From assembly GCF_006439355.1 (NCBI RefSeq), contig NZ_VFTG01000005.1, forward strand, positions 124,001 through 188,000: a DNA stretch of 64,000 nucleotides, given 5' to 3'. Shown in pieces: positions 48,783 through 59,215 of this stretch; positions within the stretch are counted from its first letter, which is position 1; every line of letters begins with the position of its first letter. The position numbers were made by a program, and so were the translations under genes. The notes under the pieces were generated by a model that was not told where the DNA came from, searched no databases, and was given only the letters and a program-made list of their open reading frames with translations. The DNA comes from Mesorhizobium sp. B4-1-3. GTDB taxonomy: Bacteria > Pseudomonadota > Alphaproteobacteria > Rhizobiales > Rhizobiaceae.

Positions 48783-50411
48783 TTACTCGCTGACCACGCC
48801 GGTCGGTGCGGTCTCGATCTTGAAGGCCGCCGCCATCAGCGCCCGCGTATAGTCGGTTTGCGGGCTGCTGAAAATCTGCTCGGAAGGTCCCGCCTCGACG
48901 ATCTGGCCATTGCGCATGACGATGACGTCGTTGGCAAGGGCGCGGACGACCTTGAGGTCGTGGCTGATGAAGAGATAAGCGAGGTTGTGCTTGGCCTGCA
49001 GGCTGCGCAAAAGATCGACCACCTGCGCCTGCACGCTCATGTCGAGCGCCGAGGTCGGCTCGTCGAGCATGACGAAGCGCGGGTTGAGCACCATGGCGCG
49101 GGCAATGGCGACGCGCTGGCGCTGGCCGCCGGAAAACTCGTGCGGGTAGCGGTGGCGCGTTTCGGGATCGAGGCCGACCTCCTTCAGCACGGCGACCACC
49201 TTGTCGTCGCGCTGGTCGGCCGAGAGCTTCGGTTCGTGGATCTTCAGCCCTTCCTCGATGATCTCGGAGACCGAGAGACGCGGGCTGAGCGATCCGAACG
49301 GATCCTGGAAGACGATCTGTAATTCGCGTCGCAGCGGCCGCATGGCGCCGAAGGAGAGCTGGTTGATGTCGCGTCCGTTGAAATTGATCGTGCCGGTCGA
49401 GGAGATCATCCGCGCGAGCGCCAGGCCCAACGTCGTCTTGCCCGAGCCGGATTCGCCGACCACGCCCAGCGTCTGGCCGGCCCGCACCGTGACGTCGATG
49501 CCGTCCACGGCCTTCACATAGTCGACGGTCTTGCGGAAGAAGCCCTTCTTGATGGGGAACCAGACCTTGATGTCCTTGCCCGTCATGACGGATTTGGCGC
49601 CCGGGTTGGCTGCGGGCGGCTTGCCCTTCGGCTCGGCGGCCAGCAGATGCTTGGTGTAGTCGTGCTGCGGGTTGGTAAAGATTTCCCTGGTGGGGCCGCT
49701 CTCGACGATCTTGCCCTTGGTCATGACACAGACGCGGTCGGCAATCCTGCGCACGATGCCGAGATCATGCGTGATGAACAGGAGCGACATGCCCTTGCGG
49801 GCTTTCAACTTGGCCAGCAGCTCCAGGATCTGCGCCTGCACGGTGACGTCGAGCGCCGTCGTCGGCTCGTCGGCGATCAAAAGCTCCGGCTCGTTGGCCA
49901 AGGCCATGGCGATCATGACGCGCTGGCGCTGGCCGCCGGAGAGCTGATGCGGATAGGCGTCGAGGCGCTTTTGCGGATCCCGGATGCCGACCTCGGTGAG
50001 CAGCTCCAGCGTCCGCGCGCGCGCCGGTGCGTCGCGCAGGCCCTGATGCAGTTGCAGCACCTCGACGATCTGCTGCTCGATCGTGTGCAGCGGGTTGAGC
50101 GAGGTCATCGGCTCCTGGAAGATCATGGTGATCTTGTTGCCGCGCACGCCGCGCAACGCCTTCTCGTTCATGGCGAGCAGGTCGGCGCCGCCGAACAGGA
50201 TCCTGCCCGAGGGGTGGCTGGCGGCGGGATAGGGCAGGAGCTTCAGCACCGACAGCGCCGAGACCGATTTGCCCGAGCCGGATTCGCCCACCAGGGCTAG
50301 CGTCTCGCCTTTGGCGATGTCGAATGAGATATGATCGACGGCGATCGATTGCTTGCCGCCTTGCGCGAAGGCGACGCTCAGATCTTCGACTGACAGCAGG
50401 GCTTTGCTCAT
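48783..50411 (-). CDS. yejF: Yej-type ABC transporter, fused double ATP-binding protein
   Basis: A 542-residue protein with two complete ABC cassettes. The first has [51 protein letters not shown] and [11 protein letters not shown]. The second has [52 protein letters not shown] and [11 protein letters not shown]. This single-chain arrangement is typical of YejF. The start overlaps the YejE stop (ATGA). It energises import by YejB and YejE. Yej systems take up peptide-like compounds, including microcin C in E. coli, and have been linked to tolerance of antimicrobial peptides in rhizobia. The ligand here is not shown. Confidence 0.93.
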   Translation of the reverse strand: MSKALLSVEDLSVAFAQGGKQSIAVDHISFDIAKGETLALVGESGSGKSVSALSVLKLLPYPAASHPSGRILFGGADLLAMNEKALRGVRGNKITMIFQEPMTSLNPLHTIEQQIVEVLQLHQGLRDAPARARTLELLTEVGIRDPQKRLDAYPHQLSGGQRQRVMIAMALANEPELLIADEPTTALDVTVQAQILELLAKLKARKGMSLLFITHDLGIVRRIADRVCVMTKGKIVESGPTREIFTNPQHDYTKHLLAAEPKGKPPAANPGAKSVMTGKDIKVWFPIKKGFFRKTVDYVKAVDGIDVTVRAGQTLGVVGESGSGKTTLGLALARMISSTGTINFNGRDINQLSFGAMRPLRRELQIVFQDPFGSLSPRLSVSEIIEEGLKIHEPKLSADQRDDKVVAVLKEVGLDPETRHRYPHEFSGGQRQRVAIARAMVLNPRFVMLDEPTSALDMSVQAQVVDLLRSLQAKHNLAYLFISHDLKVVRALANDVIVMRNGQIVEAGPSEQIFSSPQTDYTRALMAAAFKIETAPTGVVSE

Positions 50412-51547
50412 TTGAACGTCTTGCGCGGATCGAAGGCGTCGCGCGTCGCCTCGCCGATGAAGACCAGCAGGGACAGCATCAGCGAAATCACGATGAAGCC
50501 GGAAATGCCGAGCCAGGGGGCGTTGAGATTGCGCTGCGCCTGCTTCAGCAGCTCGCCGAGCGAGGCCGAGCCGGGCGGCAGGCCGAAGCCGAGATAGTCG
50601 AGCGAGGTCAGCGTCGAGATCGAGCCACTGAGCAGGAAGGGCAGGAAGGTCAGCGTCGCCACCATGGCGTTCGGCAACAGATGCCGGAACATGATGGTGA
50701 GGTTTGGCACGCCGAGCGCCCGCGCCGCGTTGACATATTCGAAGTTGCGGGCGCGCAGGAATTCGGCCCGCACCACGCCGACCAGCGCCACCCAGGAGAA
50801 TAGCAGCATCAGGCCGAGCAGGATGAAGAAGCCGGGCGGCAGGATGGCCGAGATGATGAGCAGCAGATAGAGCACCGGGATCGCCGACCAGATCTCGATG
50901 AAGCGCTGGAAGAGAAGGTCGGTCCAGCCGCCGAAATAGCCTTGCACCGCGCCGGCCGCGACGCCGATCAGCGAGGAGCCAAGCGTCAGGATCAGGCCGA
51001 ACAGAACCGAGATCCGGAAGCCGTAGAGCACGCGCGCCAGCACGTCGCGGGCTTGGTCGTCCGTGCCCAGCCAGTTCCAGTTGCCGACGGTGCAGTTCTC
51101 GTCGGCCTCGCCTTTCGGATACTGGCTGCAGCGCTTCGTCTTGTCGTAAAGCCAGGACGGCTTTGCCGGCGCCGGTTCCGGAATGGCGTTGTTGACCGTC
51201 TGATAGGAGTAGCGGACCGGCGGCCAGATCATCCAGCCATTGGAGTTGATCTCGTCCTGGATCACCGGATCGCGATAGTCGGTGACGGCATAGAAACCGC
51301 CGAACTTCTCTTCCGGATAGGCGACCAGGACCGGAAACAGGATCTCGCCCTTGTAGGAGGCGATGATCGGCTTGTCGTTGGCGATCAGCTCGGAAAACAG
51401 CGACAGCACGAACAGGAACAGGAAGATCCAGAGCGACCAGTAGCCCCGCCGGTTGGCTTTGAAATTCTGCAACCGCCTCTGGTTGAGCGGCGACAGAAAT
51501 GGCCTGCGGGGCCGCACCGGGGCGCTTTCGATCGCGGCCTCGGCCAT
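50408..51547 (-). CDS. yejE: Yej-type ABC transporter permease YejE
   Basis: A 379-residue permease with the long YejE-specific periplasmic insert after the first helix (residues about 60-150, with FGGFYAVTDYRDPVIQDEINSNGW split by the family's WMIWPPVRYSY). It then has WNWLGTDDQARDVLARVLYGFR and the EAA loop NFEYVNAARALGVPNLTIM. The ATG overlaps the YejB stop by one base, and its own stop overlaps YejF by four, so the three genes are tightly coupled. It forms half of the membrane channel. Confidence 0.93.
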   Translation of the reverse strand: MAEAAIESAPVRPRRPFLSPLNQRRLQNFKANRRGYWSLWIFLFLFVLSLFSELIANDKPIIASYKGEILFPVLVAYPEEKFGGFYAVTDYRDPVIQDEINSNGWMIWPPVRYSYQTVNNAIPEPAPAKPSWLYDKTKRCSQYPKGEADENCTVGNWNWLGTDDQARDVLARVLYGFRISVLFGLILTLGSSLIGVAAGAVQGYFGGWTDLLFQRFIEIWSAIPVLYLLLIISAILPPGFFILLGLMLLFSWVALVGVVRAEFLRARNFEYVNAARALGVPNLTIMFRHLLPNAMVATLTFLPFLLSGSISTLTSLDYLGFGLPPGSASLGELLKQAQRNLNAPWLGISGFIVISLMLSLLVFIGEATRDAFDPRKTFK

Positions 51548-52644
51548 CAGATGTCTCTCCGCTCGAAGTCGATGCGCGGATCGACCCAGGTGTAGATCAG
51601 GTCGGACAGAAGGCCGACGAACAGGCCGAGCAGCGAGAAGATGTAGAGGGTGGCGAACACCACCGGATAGTCGCGGTCGATCACCGACTTAAAGCCGAGC
51701 AGGCCGAGGCCGTCGAGCGAGAAGATGTTCTCGATCAGCAGCGAGCCGGTGAAGAAGGCCGAGATGAAGGCGCCTGGAAAACCGGCGATGACGATCAGCA
51801 TGGCGTTGCGGAAGACGTGGCCGTAGAGCACCTTGCGCTCCGACAGGCCCTTGGCGCGTGCCGTCACGACATATTGCTTGCGGATTTCCTCAAGGAAGGA
51901 GTTCTTGGTGAGCAGGGTGGTCGTCGCGAAAGCCGAGAGCACGAGCGCCGTCAGCGGCAATGTCATGTGCCAGACATAGTCGGCGATCTTTGCGGGCCAG
52001 GAGAGCTGATCCCAATTGTCCGACACGATGCCGCGCAAGGGGAACCAGTCCCAGAACGAACCGCCCGCGAACAGCACCATGAGCATGATGCCGAACAGGA
52101 AGCCGGGAATGGCATAGCCGACGATGACGACGCCGCTTGTCCATACGTCGAAGGTCGAGCCGTCCTTCACCGCCTTGCGGATGCCGAGCGGGATCGAGAT
52201 CAGGTAGGACAACAGCGTGATCCACAGGCCGATGGAGATGGAGACCGGCATCTTCTCCAGGATCAGGTTCAGCACCGAGATATCGCGGAAATAGCTGTCA
52301 CCGAAATCGAAGCGGATATAATTCCAAAGCATCATGCCGAAGCGCTCGAGCGGCGGCTTGTCGAAGCCGAACTGCTTCTCCAGCTTCTTGATGAATTCGG
52401 GATCGAGCCCCTGAGCCCCGCGATATTTCGAGCTGACATCGCCGGCAACGTCGAAATTGCCGCCGCCGCCGGCGTCGCCGCCACCGCTGCCGAGGCGATC
52501 GTTGCCGCCCTGGTTGGTCAGCCGGGCAATCACCTGCTCGACCGGGCCGCCTGGCGCGAACTGGATGACCGCGAAGGAGATCGCCATGATGCCGAACAGC
52601 GTCGGGATCATCAGAAGAATGCGGCGCAGGATATAGGCGCCCAT
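51547..52644 (-). CDS. yejB: Yej-type ABC transporter permease YejB
   Basis: A 365-residue permease starting [20 protein letters not shown]. Its first periplasmic loop has the YejB-type insertion, here enriched in glycine and aspartate ([20 protein letters not shown], about residues 52-71), followed by [19 protein letters not shown]. The EAA loop is [20 protein letters not shown]. It is 30 bases downstream of the second binding-protein gene. It forms the channel with YejE. Confidence 0.93.
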   Translation of the reverse strand: MGAYILRRILLMIPTLFGIMAISFAVIQFAPGGPVEQVIARLTNQGGNDRLGSGGGDAGGGGNFDVAGDVSSKYRGAQGLDPEFIKKLEKQFGFDKPPLERFGMMLWNYIRFDFGDSYFRDISVLNLILEKMPVSISIGLWITLLSYLISIPLGIRKAVKDGSTFDVWTSGVVIVGYAIPGFLFGIMLMVLFAGGSFWDWFPLRGIVSDNWDQLSWPAKIADYVWHMTLPLTALVLSAFATTTLLTKNSFLEEIRKQYVVTARAKGLSERKVLYGHVFRNAMLIVIAGFPGAFISAFFTGSLLIENIFSLDGLGLLGFKSVIDRDYPVVFATLYIFSLLGLFVGLLSDLIYTWVDPRIDFERRDI

Positions 52645-52674
52645 CAGGCGGCGGGCCCCGTGCGAACAGTGAAG

Positions 52675-54552
52675 TCAGGCTTTGCCAATCTTTGCCGCCT
52701 TGCCCTTGTCGACCCACCACAGCGCCTCGACCGGAAAGCCGAAATCGGGTTTCTGTTCGGGGAAGCCGAACATGTCCCAATAGGCGCTTCGGTGATTCGC
52801 CAGATACCAACTTGGAATCCAATCGCGCCGCGCGCGCAAGGCCCGGTCCAACGCGCGCATGGCGGTGGTCAGCGTTTCACGGTCCTTGGCGGCGCCGACG
52901 GCATCGATCAGCGCATCGATCGCCGGGCTTGCGATGCCCGACAGGTTGCGTGAGCCTGACACTGCGGCGCTGCGCGAGTGGAAGAAGATTTCCAGATCGT
53001 CGCGGGTCGGCGTGGCGCTGAAATTGAAGGCGGCCGACAGAAGGTCGAAATCGAATGTCGATTGCCTGAGCTGGTACTGCGCTGAGTCCACCAGGCGGAT
53101 CGAGGCATCGATGCCGATGGCCTTCATGTTGGCGACCCAGGGCGAATAGACTTGCACGAAGGTCTCGTCGTCGACCAGGAACTCGGCGGCCAGCCGCCCG
53201 CCCTTGCCGTTGAGCACGAAATCGCCGGAGCGTTTCCAGCCGGCCTCGGCGAGCAGCTTCAGCGCCGCGCTCAGTTGCTTGCGGTCACGCCCGGACCCGT
53301 CCGATGGAGGTTGCGTCACCGCCTCGCCAAAGGTCTCCGGCGGCAACTGGTCGCGCAGCGGCTCAAGCAGTGCCAGCTCCTGCGGCGTTGGCATGCCCGA
53401 GGCCCGGAAGTCGGATTTCTCGAAGCAGGATTGCGAGCGCTCATAGGAGCCATAGAAGAAATTGCGCCGCGTCCATTCGAAATCGAAGCAGAGCGCGATC
53501 GCCTGCCGCACGCGCGGATCCTTGAATTGCTCCCGCCGCTGGTTGACCGCGGTGGCCTGCATGGAAGGCGTGGTTTCGGCGCGGAATTCATGCTTGACCA
53601 CCTTGCCGGCCGTGAAGGCGGGAAAGTCGTAGGCCGTCGCCCAGACGCGCGAGGTGAACTCCTCGCGGTAAAGGATCTCGCCCTTCTTGAAGGCCTCGAA
53701 GCCGGCCGTGCGATCCTGGTAGAATTCGATACGGATACGCCCGAAATTGTTCTGGCCGCGGTTGACCGGCAGGTCATTGCCCCAATAGTCGGGCACGCGC
53801 TCATATTCGATCCAGGCGCCCGCCGACCAGCGCCCGACCTTATAGGCGCTTGAGCCGAGCGGCGGATTGAGCTGCGAGGAATCGAACGGGTTGGCCGTAA
53901 AGAAGGCCTTCGAAAGGATCGGGAACCCGACCACATTGAGGATGGTGCGGGCCGACTGCTTGCCGGAGAACTTGAGCTCGACAGTGTGGGTGTCCTTCGC
54001 CGCCGCGTCATCCAGATGCGTCAGCGACAGCGCGTAGTCCGGATGCCCTTTGTCCTTCAACAGCTTGAAAGTGAAGGCGACATCGTCGGCTGTCAGCGGC
54101 GTGCCGTCATGGAAGCGCGCCTGCGGGCGCAGCGAGAAGGTGAAGCTGTTGCGGTTATCCGAGATCGTGACGCTCTCGGCGATCAGCCCATAGACTGCGT
54201 CCGGTTCATCGAGCGCCCGCACCATCAGGGAATCGAAGCACATTTCCATGCGCTGCGGGGAATCGCCCTTGGGGACGAACGAATTCAGCGTGTTGAAGGT
54301 CTGCGGGCTCTGGTTGGCGCCCCAGTTGGGCGGGGAGAAGTTGAAGGTGCCACCTTGCGGCGCATCGACATCGACATAGTCGAAATGCGTGAAGTCGGGC
54401 TTATACTTCAGGTCGCCGAAGGCCGACAGGCCGTGCAGCTTGACGCCGGTCGGGGTCTCGGCAAAGGCCCGGCCAGGCAGCAGCGCCACGGCAGCGGCTG
54501 CGGCCCCGAGCGCCAGGAAGTCGCGGCGAGGAAGCAAAGTCCGCCGCCCCAT
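52675..54552 (-). CDS. Yej-type substrate-binding protein 2 (SBP family 5), Tat-exported
   Basis: A 625-residue family 5 binding protein of the YejA type. It has a twin-arginine leader (LLPRRDFLALGAAAAAVALL, cleavage near PGRAFA) and the mature start GVKLHGLSAFGDLKYKPDF. I start at ATG 54552, which overlaps the stop of the preceding binding-protein gene by one base (TGATG). Typical family features are RPQARFHDGTPLTADDVAF and NPPLGSSAYKVG. It is a diverged copy of the neighbour but uses the Tat rather than the Sec route. Both copies presumably feed the same YejBEF transporter. Confidence 0.88.
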   Translation of the reverse strand: MGRRTLLPRRDFLALGAAAAAVALLPGRAFAETPTGVKLHGLSAFGDLKYKPDFTHFDYVDVDAPQGGTFNFSPPNWGANQSPQTFNTLNSFVPKGDSPQRMEMCFDSLMVRALDEPDAVYGLIAESVTISDNRNSFTFSLRPQARFHDGTPLTADDVAFTFKLLKDKGHPDYALSLTHLDDAAAKDTHTVELKFSGKQSARTILNVVGFPILSKAFFTANPFDSSQLNPPLGSSAYKVGRWSAGAWIEYERVPDYWGNDLPVNRGQNNFGRIRIEFYQDRTAGFEAFKKGEILYREEFTSRVWATAYDFPAFTAGKVVKHEFRAETTPSMQATAVNQRREQFKDPRVRQAIALCFDFEWTRRNFFYGSYERSQSCFEKSDFRASGMPTPQELALLEPLRDQLPPETFGEAVTQPPSDGSGRDRKQLSAALKLLAEAGWKRSGDFVLNGKGGRLAAEFLVDDETFVQVYSPWVANMKAIGIDASIRLVDSAQYQLRQSTFDFDLLSAAFNFSATPTRDDLEIFFHSRSAAVSGSRNLSGIASPAIDALIDAVGAAKDRETLTTAMRALDRALRARRDWIPSWYLANHRSAYWDMFGFPEQKPDFGFPVEALWWVDKGKAAKIGKA

Positions 54553-56432
54553 CAATTGACGCCTTTGTACTTGGCGGCCAGCGCCTTTTCCTTCCCGGGA
54601 TCGATCCACCAGGAATCGATATCGGCGCCCCGGTAGGTGGGCTGCTTCTCAGGCATGTCGAACTTATTCCAATAGGCCAGCCAGATCACCGCGCGATAGT
54701 ATTGCGGAACGACGTAGTAGTTCCAGAGAAGGACACGGTCGAGCGCATGAGTGGCGGCGACAAGGTCGTCCCGGTCGGTGGCAAAGATGATGCGATCCAC
54801 GAGGGCATCGACGACTGGATTCTTTATCCCGGAATAATTGCGTGATCCGGGCGAATCGGCAGCCTTCGAACTCCAGAAATCACGTTGCTCGTTGCCGGGA
54901 GATTCCGACTGCTGCAACTGGCTGGTGATGACGTCGTAATCGAAATTGTTGACGCGGTTTATGTACTGGGTCTGGTCAATGATCCGCAGCGTTGCATCGA
55001 CGCCGATCTTGCGCAGATTGGCTATCCAGGGGCTGGCGATGACCTGATCGGTGTCGTTCCAGCCGAGGATCTCGAATTTGAACAGCGCGCCGGTCTTGGC
55101 GTTCACCATCTTGCCGCCTTTGATGATCCAGCCCGCCTGGGCGAAGAGATCGACCGCCTGCTTCAGGTATTTCCGTTCCGCCTGCGGCGAGTCGTAGACC
55201 GGGAGCTTGAATTCCTGGGTGAACAATTCGGGCGGCAGCTTGTCCCGGTATTTTTCCAGGATTTCGAGCTCCTTGCCCTGCGGCAGCCCGCTCGACGCCA
55301 GTTCGGTCCCCTGGAAATAGCTATGGGTTCGCGTGTTCGAATTATAGAACAGCGTGCGGTTCATCGTTTCGAAATCGAACGGAAGCGTCAGAGCCTCGCG
55401 CACGAGGCGGTCTTGCAAGAGCGGCCGTCTCTGATTGAGTACGAAGGCCTGCATGGGTTCCGGTGAGGTGGTCTTGAACACCTGCTTGATCACGTCACCG
55501 GCGCTCACCGCCGGAAAATTGTACGCCGTATTCCATCGCCTCGAGCTGTTCTCCGGCTTGATGTCGTCCAGCCCGCCTTTGGTGAAGGCCTGCCAGGCGG
55601 CATTGTCGTCGAGGATATAGGTGAAGCGCTGGATATCGAAATTCTCGCGGCCGATCTTCACCGGCAGCTTGGCGCCCCAATAGTCGGGCACGCGCTGCCA
55701 GACGATTTCCGAGCCCGGCTTGAAGCTGGCGATCTTGTAGGCGGCGGAGCCCAGCGGCGGCTCGAGCGTCGGCCTGGTGATGTCGCGCTTCTTGCCGCTG
55801 GCGTCCGTGCCTTCCCACCAGTGCTTCGGCAAGACGACGAGATCGCCGAGGATCTTGGGCAACTCGCGGTTGCCCTTCTGGTTGAAGTGGAATTCGACCT
55901 CCCGATCGGAGATTGCCACCGCATTGGTGACGTTCTCGAAATAACGGTTGTATTGTGGGCTGTTGGCCTTGAGCACCTGGAACGACCAGATCACGTCGTC
56001 GACGGTGATCGGCTGGCCGTCATGCCATTTCGCCCGCGGATCGAGCCGGTAGGTCGCGGACGAATAGTCGGAAGGATATTTGTAGGCATCGGCGACCAGC
56101 GGGTGGCTGACGCTGCCCTCGTCGGTCGCCTGGTCCATCAACGTGTCGTAAAGCAGCCCGCCGCCGAAACCGGCCAGCCCCGCGGCCGGCGATCCCTGCA
56201 CAATATAGGGGTTGAAGCTGTCGAACGTGCCGGTGACCACGGAGTTGTAGGTGCCGCCCTTCGGCGCATCCGGATTGACGTAGTCGTAATGCTGGAAATT
56301 CTCGCCGTATTTTGAAGGTCCGATCAGCGACGATGTCGTGCGCCATTCGTCGGCAAGGCCGGCCTGCAGGCTGGCGGCCAAGGCAAGTGCGAATGCCGAT
56401 GCGAAAAGCGTGCGGAAACGGCCAACCTTCAT
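54552..56432 (-). CDS. Yej-type substrate-binding protein 1 (SBP family 5), Sec-exported
   Basis: A 626-residue YejA-like binding protein with a Sec signal peptide (MKVGRFRTLFASAFALALAA, cleavage near SLQAGLA). Its body includes YDYVNPDAPKGGTYN, RLDPRAKWHDGQPITVDDV, EPPLGSAAYKIA and NYSGIKNPVVDALVD. It is the first gene of the five-gene transporter operon and is followed, with a one-base overlap, by a second, Tat-exported binding protein of the same type. Having two receptors suggests two ligand ranges for one importer. The ligands may be formyl-peptide-like or cationic peptides, as for other Yej systems; this is inferred. Confidence 0.9.
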   Translation of the reverse strand: MKVGRFRTLFASAFALALAASLQAGLADEWRTTSSLIGPSKYGENFQHYDYVNPDAPKGGTYNSVVTGTFDSFNPYIVQGSPAAGLAGFGGGLLYDTLMDQATDEGSVSHPLVADAYKYPSDYSSATYRLDPRAKWHDGQPITVDDVIWSFQVLKANSPQYNRYFENVTNAVAISDREVEFHFNQKGNRELPKILGDLVVLPKHWWEGTDASGKKRDITRPTLEPPLGSAAYKIASFKPGSEIVWQRVPDYWGAKLPVKIGRENFDIQRFTYILDDNAAWQAFTKGGLDDIKPENSSRRWNTAYNFPAVSAGDVIKQVFKTTSPEPMQAFVLNQRRPLLQDRLVREALTLPFDFETMNRTLFYNSNTRTHSYFQGTELASSGLPQGKELEILEKYRDKLPPELFTQEFKLPVYDSPQAERKYLKQAVDLFAQAGWIIKGGKMVNAKTGALFKFEILGWNDTDQVIASPWIANLRKIGVDATLRIIDQTQYINRVNNFDYDVITSQLQQSESPGNEQRDFWSSKAADSPGSRNYSGIKNPVVDALVDRIIFATDRDDLVAATHALDRVLLWNYYVVPQYYRAVIWLAYWNKFDMPEKQPTYRGADIDSWWIDPGKEKALAAKYKGVN

Positions 56433-56635
56433 GCGTTCTCCTCGTCGCGAGCCCGGAGCGCTCGCCGTTTCACAGAAACGACGGCCGCCCTATCGCCTAG
56501 CTTCAATGCAATTCCGGGCGGAAACCCGGTTCCCGCTGACCTGGAACTGCTCTGACCACCCGCAATCTAGATCATTTGACGCCGGTGGAAACCGCAACGG
56601 CCGCCTTTGTCGCCTCCCATGCAGCTTTCCTAACA

Positions 56636-56662
56636 GAAAAGCCGGGACGAACCCGGCTTTTC
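56636..56662 (-). terminator. Terminator hairpin downstream of the cytochrome c gene
   Basis: GAAAAGCCGGG at 56636-56646 pairs exactly with CCCGGCTTTTC at 56652-56662 around a 5-base loop. On the minus strand the stem ends in TTTTC, 26 bases after the cytochrome stop, as expected for an intrinsic terminator. On the plus strand the hairpin is similar, so it may work both ways. Confidence 0.7.
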
Positions 56663-56687
56663 CAAGGAAGTCTCTGCGACAAATTGT

Positions 56688-57368
56688 TTATTGGGCGGGC
56701 GCAGCCGGCTTGGCCGGAGCGGTTCCCTCGGCCGGCTTGGCCGCACCGTCAGCCGGCTTGGCGGCGCCGTCCGCCGGCTTGGTCGCATCGGTGGGCTTGG
56801 AAGCGTCGGCCGCGGCACCCGGCTGCGGCAGCGGCTTCGGATTGTCCGACAGCGTGCGCAGGTAGGCGATCACATTGGCGCGGTCTTCTTCCTTCGGCAG
56901 GCCGGCGAAGCCCATCGCGGTGCCCTTCACGAACTTCTTCGGGGAAGTGATGAAGTGGTTGAGGTTCTCGTAGGTCCAATGCTCCTGGCCACCCTTGGAG
57001 AAATCCTTCATGCCGGCCGAATAGGCGAAGCCCTCGTGCTCGGCGACGGGGCGGTCGACGACGTCCCACAGATCCGGACCGACCTTGTTCGGGCCGCCCT
57101 TTTCGCCGGAATGGCAGGCCTGGCACTTCTTGAAGATGGCGGCGCCCGCATCGGCGCTGGCGCTGGCAAGCAGGTCGGCGATCGGCTTTTCAGCCGCGGC
57201 AGGCGCGGCCGGACCGCCTTCGGTCGGCTCCTGCGCCTCGATGGCGAAGCCGGGCTTTTCGGGCGCCGGCGAGGCGAACAGCCCGTCCGAGACGAGGCCT
57301 ATCGAAAAGACGATGAAGCAGGTTCCCAGAAATCCGCCGAGCAGCTTGTTGACTTCGTTGGAATCCAT
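56688..57368 (-). CDS. Membrane-anchored class I cytochrome c (CycM-like)
   Basis: A 226-residue cytochrome. An N-terminal uncleaved anchor helix lies at about residues 9-31 ([23 protein letters not shown]), then a Pro/Ala/Glu linker and the haem site KCQACHSG (about 81-87), with [21 protein letters not shown] and the axial methionine in [10 protein letters not shown] (about 153). The C-terminal 45 residues are repeated Lys-Pro-Ala-Asp-Gly-Ala units that could lie against the cell wall. Membrane-bound CycM passes electrons between the bc1 complex and the terminal oxidase in rhizobia. It diverges from kdsB, the usual order in this group. Confidence 0.9.
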   Translation of the reverse strand: MDSNEVNKLLGGFLGTCFIVFSIGLVSDGLFASPAPEKPGFAIEAQEPTEGGPAAPAAAEKPIADLLASASADAGAAIFKKCQACHSGEKGGPNKVGPDLWDVVDRPVAEHEGFAYSAGMKDFSKGGQEHWTYENLNHFITSPKKFVKGTAMGFAGLPKEEDRANVIAYLRTLSDNPKPLPQPGAAADASKPTDATKPADGAAKPADGAAKPAEGTAPAKPAAPAQ

Positions 57369-57561
57369 ACGCCCCTTGCTCCCTTTTCCGGCGGACCGTC
57401 CCGTCCACTCCGTCCGTCGGTATCGCGAACTGCCCTGAAAGGCCAGTCAAATCGGGCGGAAACTAGGTCTTTTGCTCTGGCGTTGCAACACCTATAAGGG
57501 CGCTTCCAGTGAGACCTTTTGCCACTTTTCCATCCTCGTTTTTCGACCGCTCAAAAATCCG
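57369..57561. promoter_or_regulatory. Divergent promoter region of the cytochrome c and kdsB genes
   Basis: These 193 bases hold the start signals of two oppositely directed genes. No repeat or operator stands out. The kdsB ATG at 57562 has no strong Shine-Dalgarno sequence. Confidence 0.4.
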
Positions 57562-58290
57562 ATGTCGACCTTGATCCTGATCCCCGCCCGCATGGCCTCG
57601 ACGCGCCTGCCGGGCAAGCCGCTGGCCGACATTGCCGGCGCGCCGATGATCGTCCATGTCGCCCGCCGCGCCGCCGAGGCCGGGCTTGGCCGTGTTGTGG
57701 TGGCGACCGACACCGAAGCCGTCGTGCAAGCCGTGCAAGCGCATGGCTTCGAGGCGGTCATGACCCGCGCGGATCACGAATCGGGCTCCGACCGCATTTT
57801 CGAGGCGCTGACGGCGCTCGACCCCGAGAAGCGGGTCGAGACGATCGTCAACGTCCAGGGCGACCTGCCGACCATCGATCCCGAGATCATCGGCGCGTCG
57901 CTGCGGCCGTTCGAGGACAAATCGGTCGATATCGCCACGCTCGGCGTTGAGATCGTGCGCGACGAGGAAAAGACCAACCCGAATGTCGTCAAGATCGTCG
58001 GCTCGCCGCGATCCGCGACACGGCTGAAGGCGCTCTATTTCACCCGCGCCACCGCGCCCTGGGGCGAGGGGCCGCTCTACCATCACATCGGCCTTTATGC
58101 CTATCGCCGTGCGGCGCTGGAGCGTTTCGTGGCGCTCAAGCCGTCGCCGCTCGAGCGGCGCGAGCGGCTGGAGCAGCTACGCGCGCTGGAAGCCGGCATG
58201 CGCATCGACGCCGAGATCGTCAAATCGCTGCCGCTCGGCGTCGACACGCCGCACGACCTGGAACGCGCCAGGCAGATCCTTTCAAGCTGA
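57562..58290 (+). CDS. kdsB: 3-Deoxy-manno-octulosonate cytidylyltransferase
   Basis: A 242-residue enzyme that makes CMP-Kdo from CTP and Kdo for lipopolysaccharide inner core synthesis, in the cytoplasm. The start [21 protein letters not shown] is the CTP-binding signature. [37 protein letters not shown] and [19 protein letters not shown] are also conserved. I use ATG 57562; an earlier in-frame ATG at 57472 adds residues not seen in the family. It is followed 10 bases later by pheA, a common rhizobial order. Confidence 0.95.
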   Translation: MSTLILIPARMASTRLPGKPLADIAGAPMIVHVARRAAEAGLGRVVVATDTEAVVQAVQAHGFEAVMTRADHESGSDRIFEALTALDPEKRVETIVNVQGDLPTIDPEIIGASLRPFEDKSVDIATLGVEIVRDEEKTNPNVVKIVGSPRSATRLKALYFTRATAPWGEGPLYHHIGLYAYRRAALERFVALKPSPLERRERLEQLRALEAGMRIDAEIVKSLPLGVDTPHDLERARQILSS

Positions 58291-58300
58291 GACCATCCGC

Positions 58301-59164
58301 ATGACTGCAAAGACCAACAGAATCTCCTTCCAGGGCGAGCCCGGCGCCAACTCCGATACCGCCTGCCGCAACATGTTCCCGTCGATGGAGCCCTTGCCGT
58401 GCCCGACCTTCGAGGATGCCTTCAACGCGGTCGAGACCGGCAAGGCCGATCTCGCCATGATCCCGATCGAGAACACCATCGCCGGCCGCGTCGCCGACAT
58501 CCATCACCTCTTGCCGGAATCGAAGCTGCACATCGTCGGCGAATATTTCCTGCCGATCCACTTCCAGCTCATGGTGCTGCCGGGCGTGAAGCGCGAAGAG
58601 ATCAAGACCGTCCACAGCCACATCCACGCGCTGGGACAGTGCCGCAAATATATCCGCAAGAACGGCTGGAAGCCGGTGATCGCCGGCGACACCGCGGGTT
58701 CGGCCAAGATGGTGTCGGAGGTGAAGGACCGCACCATGGCTTCGCTGGCACCGGCTTTGGCCGCGGAGCTCTATGGGCTCGATATCATCGAGAAGAATGT
58801 CGAGGACACCGACTCCAACGTCACTCGCTTCGTTGTGCTGACCAGGAACAAGCAATGGGTGGAGCGCCCCGCGCCGGACGCCAAGATGATGACCACCTTC
58901 ATCTTCCGCGTCCGCAACGTGCCGGCCGCGCTCTACAAGGCGATGGGCGGCTTCGCCACCAACGGCATCAACATGACCAAGCTCGAGAGCTACCAGCTCG
59001 GCGCCTTTACCGCGACGCTGTTCTACGCCGATATTGAAGGCCACCCGGACGATCCGCTGGTCAAGCTGGCGCTGGACGAGCTGCGCTTCTTCTCGCGCGA
59101 AATGCGCATCCTCGGCGTCTATCCGGCGAGCGCCTCGCGCGAGCAGTGGAAGGTAGCGGATTAA
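58301..59164 (+). CDS. pheA: Prephenate dehydratase (PDT-ACT type)
   Basis: A 287-residue enzyme converting prephenate to phenylpyruvate in phenylalanine synthesis. The prephenate dehydratase domain (about 1-185) has ISFQGEPGANSDTAC, DLAMIPIENTIAGRV, HSHIHALGQCRKYI and the catalytic Thr in DSNVTRFVVLTR. The ACT domain (about 198-280) has FRVRNVPAALYKAMGGFATNGINMTKLES, which binds phenylalanine for feedback control. There is no chorismate mutase domain. It starts at ATG 58301, just after kdsB; a longer reading of the frame runs back into kdsB. Confidence 0.95.
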   Translation: MTAKTNRISFQGEPGANSDTACRNMFPSMEPLPCPTFEDAFNAVETGKADLAMIPIENTIAGRVADIHHLLPESKLHIVGEYFLPIHFQLMVLPGVKREEIKTVHSHIHALGQCRKYIRKNGWKPVIAGDTAGSAKMVSEVKDRTMASLAPALAAELYGLDIIEKNVEDTDSNVTRFVVLTRNKQWVERPAPDAKMMTTFIFRVRNVPAALYKAMGGFATNGINMTKLESYQLGAFTATLFYADIEGHPDDPLVKLALDELRFFSREMRILGVYPASASREQWKVAD

Positions 59165-59215
59165 GGCGTGTCCCCCTGTCGGGGCAAAGACATGCACCAA
59201 ACGATGAGTTGAGGA

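Noticed and set aside
57472..57561. An N-terminal extension of KdsB from an upstream ATG.
   Set aside because: The added 30 residues have no counterpart in the family; [10 protein letters not shown] must be near the N-terminus.
58097..58300. An N-terminal extension of PheA through kdsB.
   Set aside because: It is the shifted frame of kdsB; ATG 58301 gives the normal PDT start ISFQGEPGAN.
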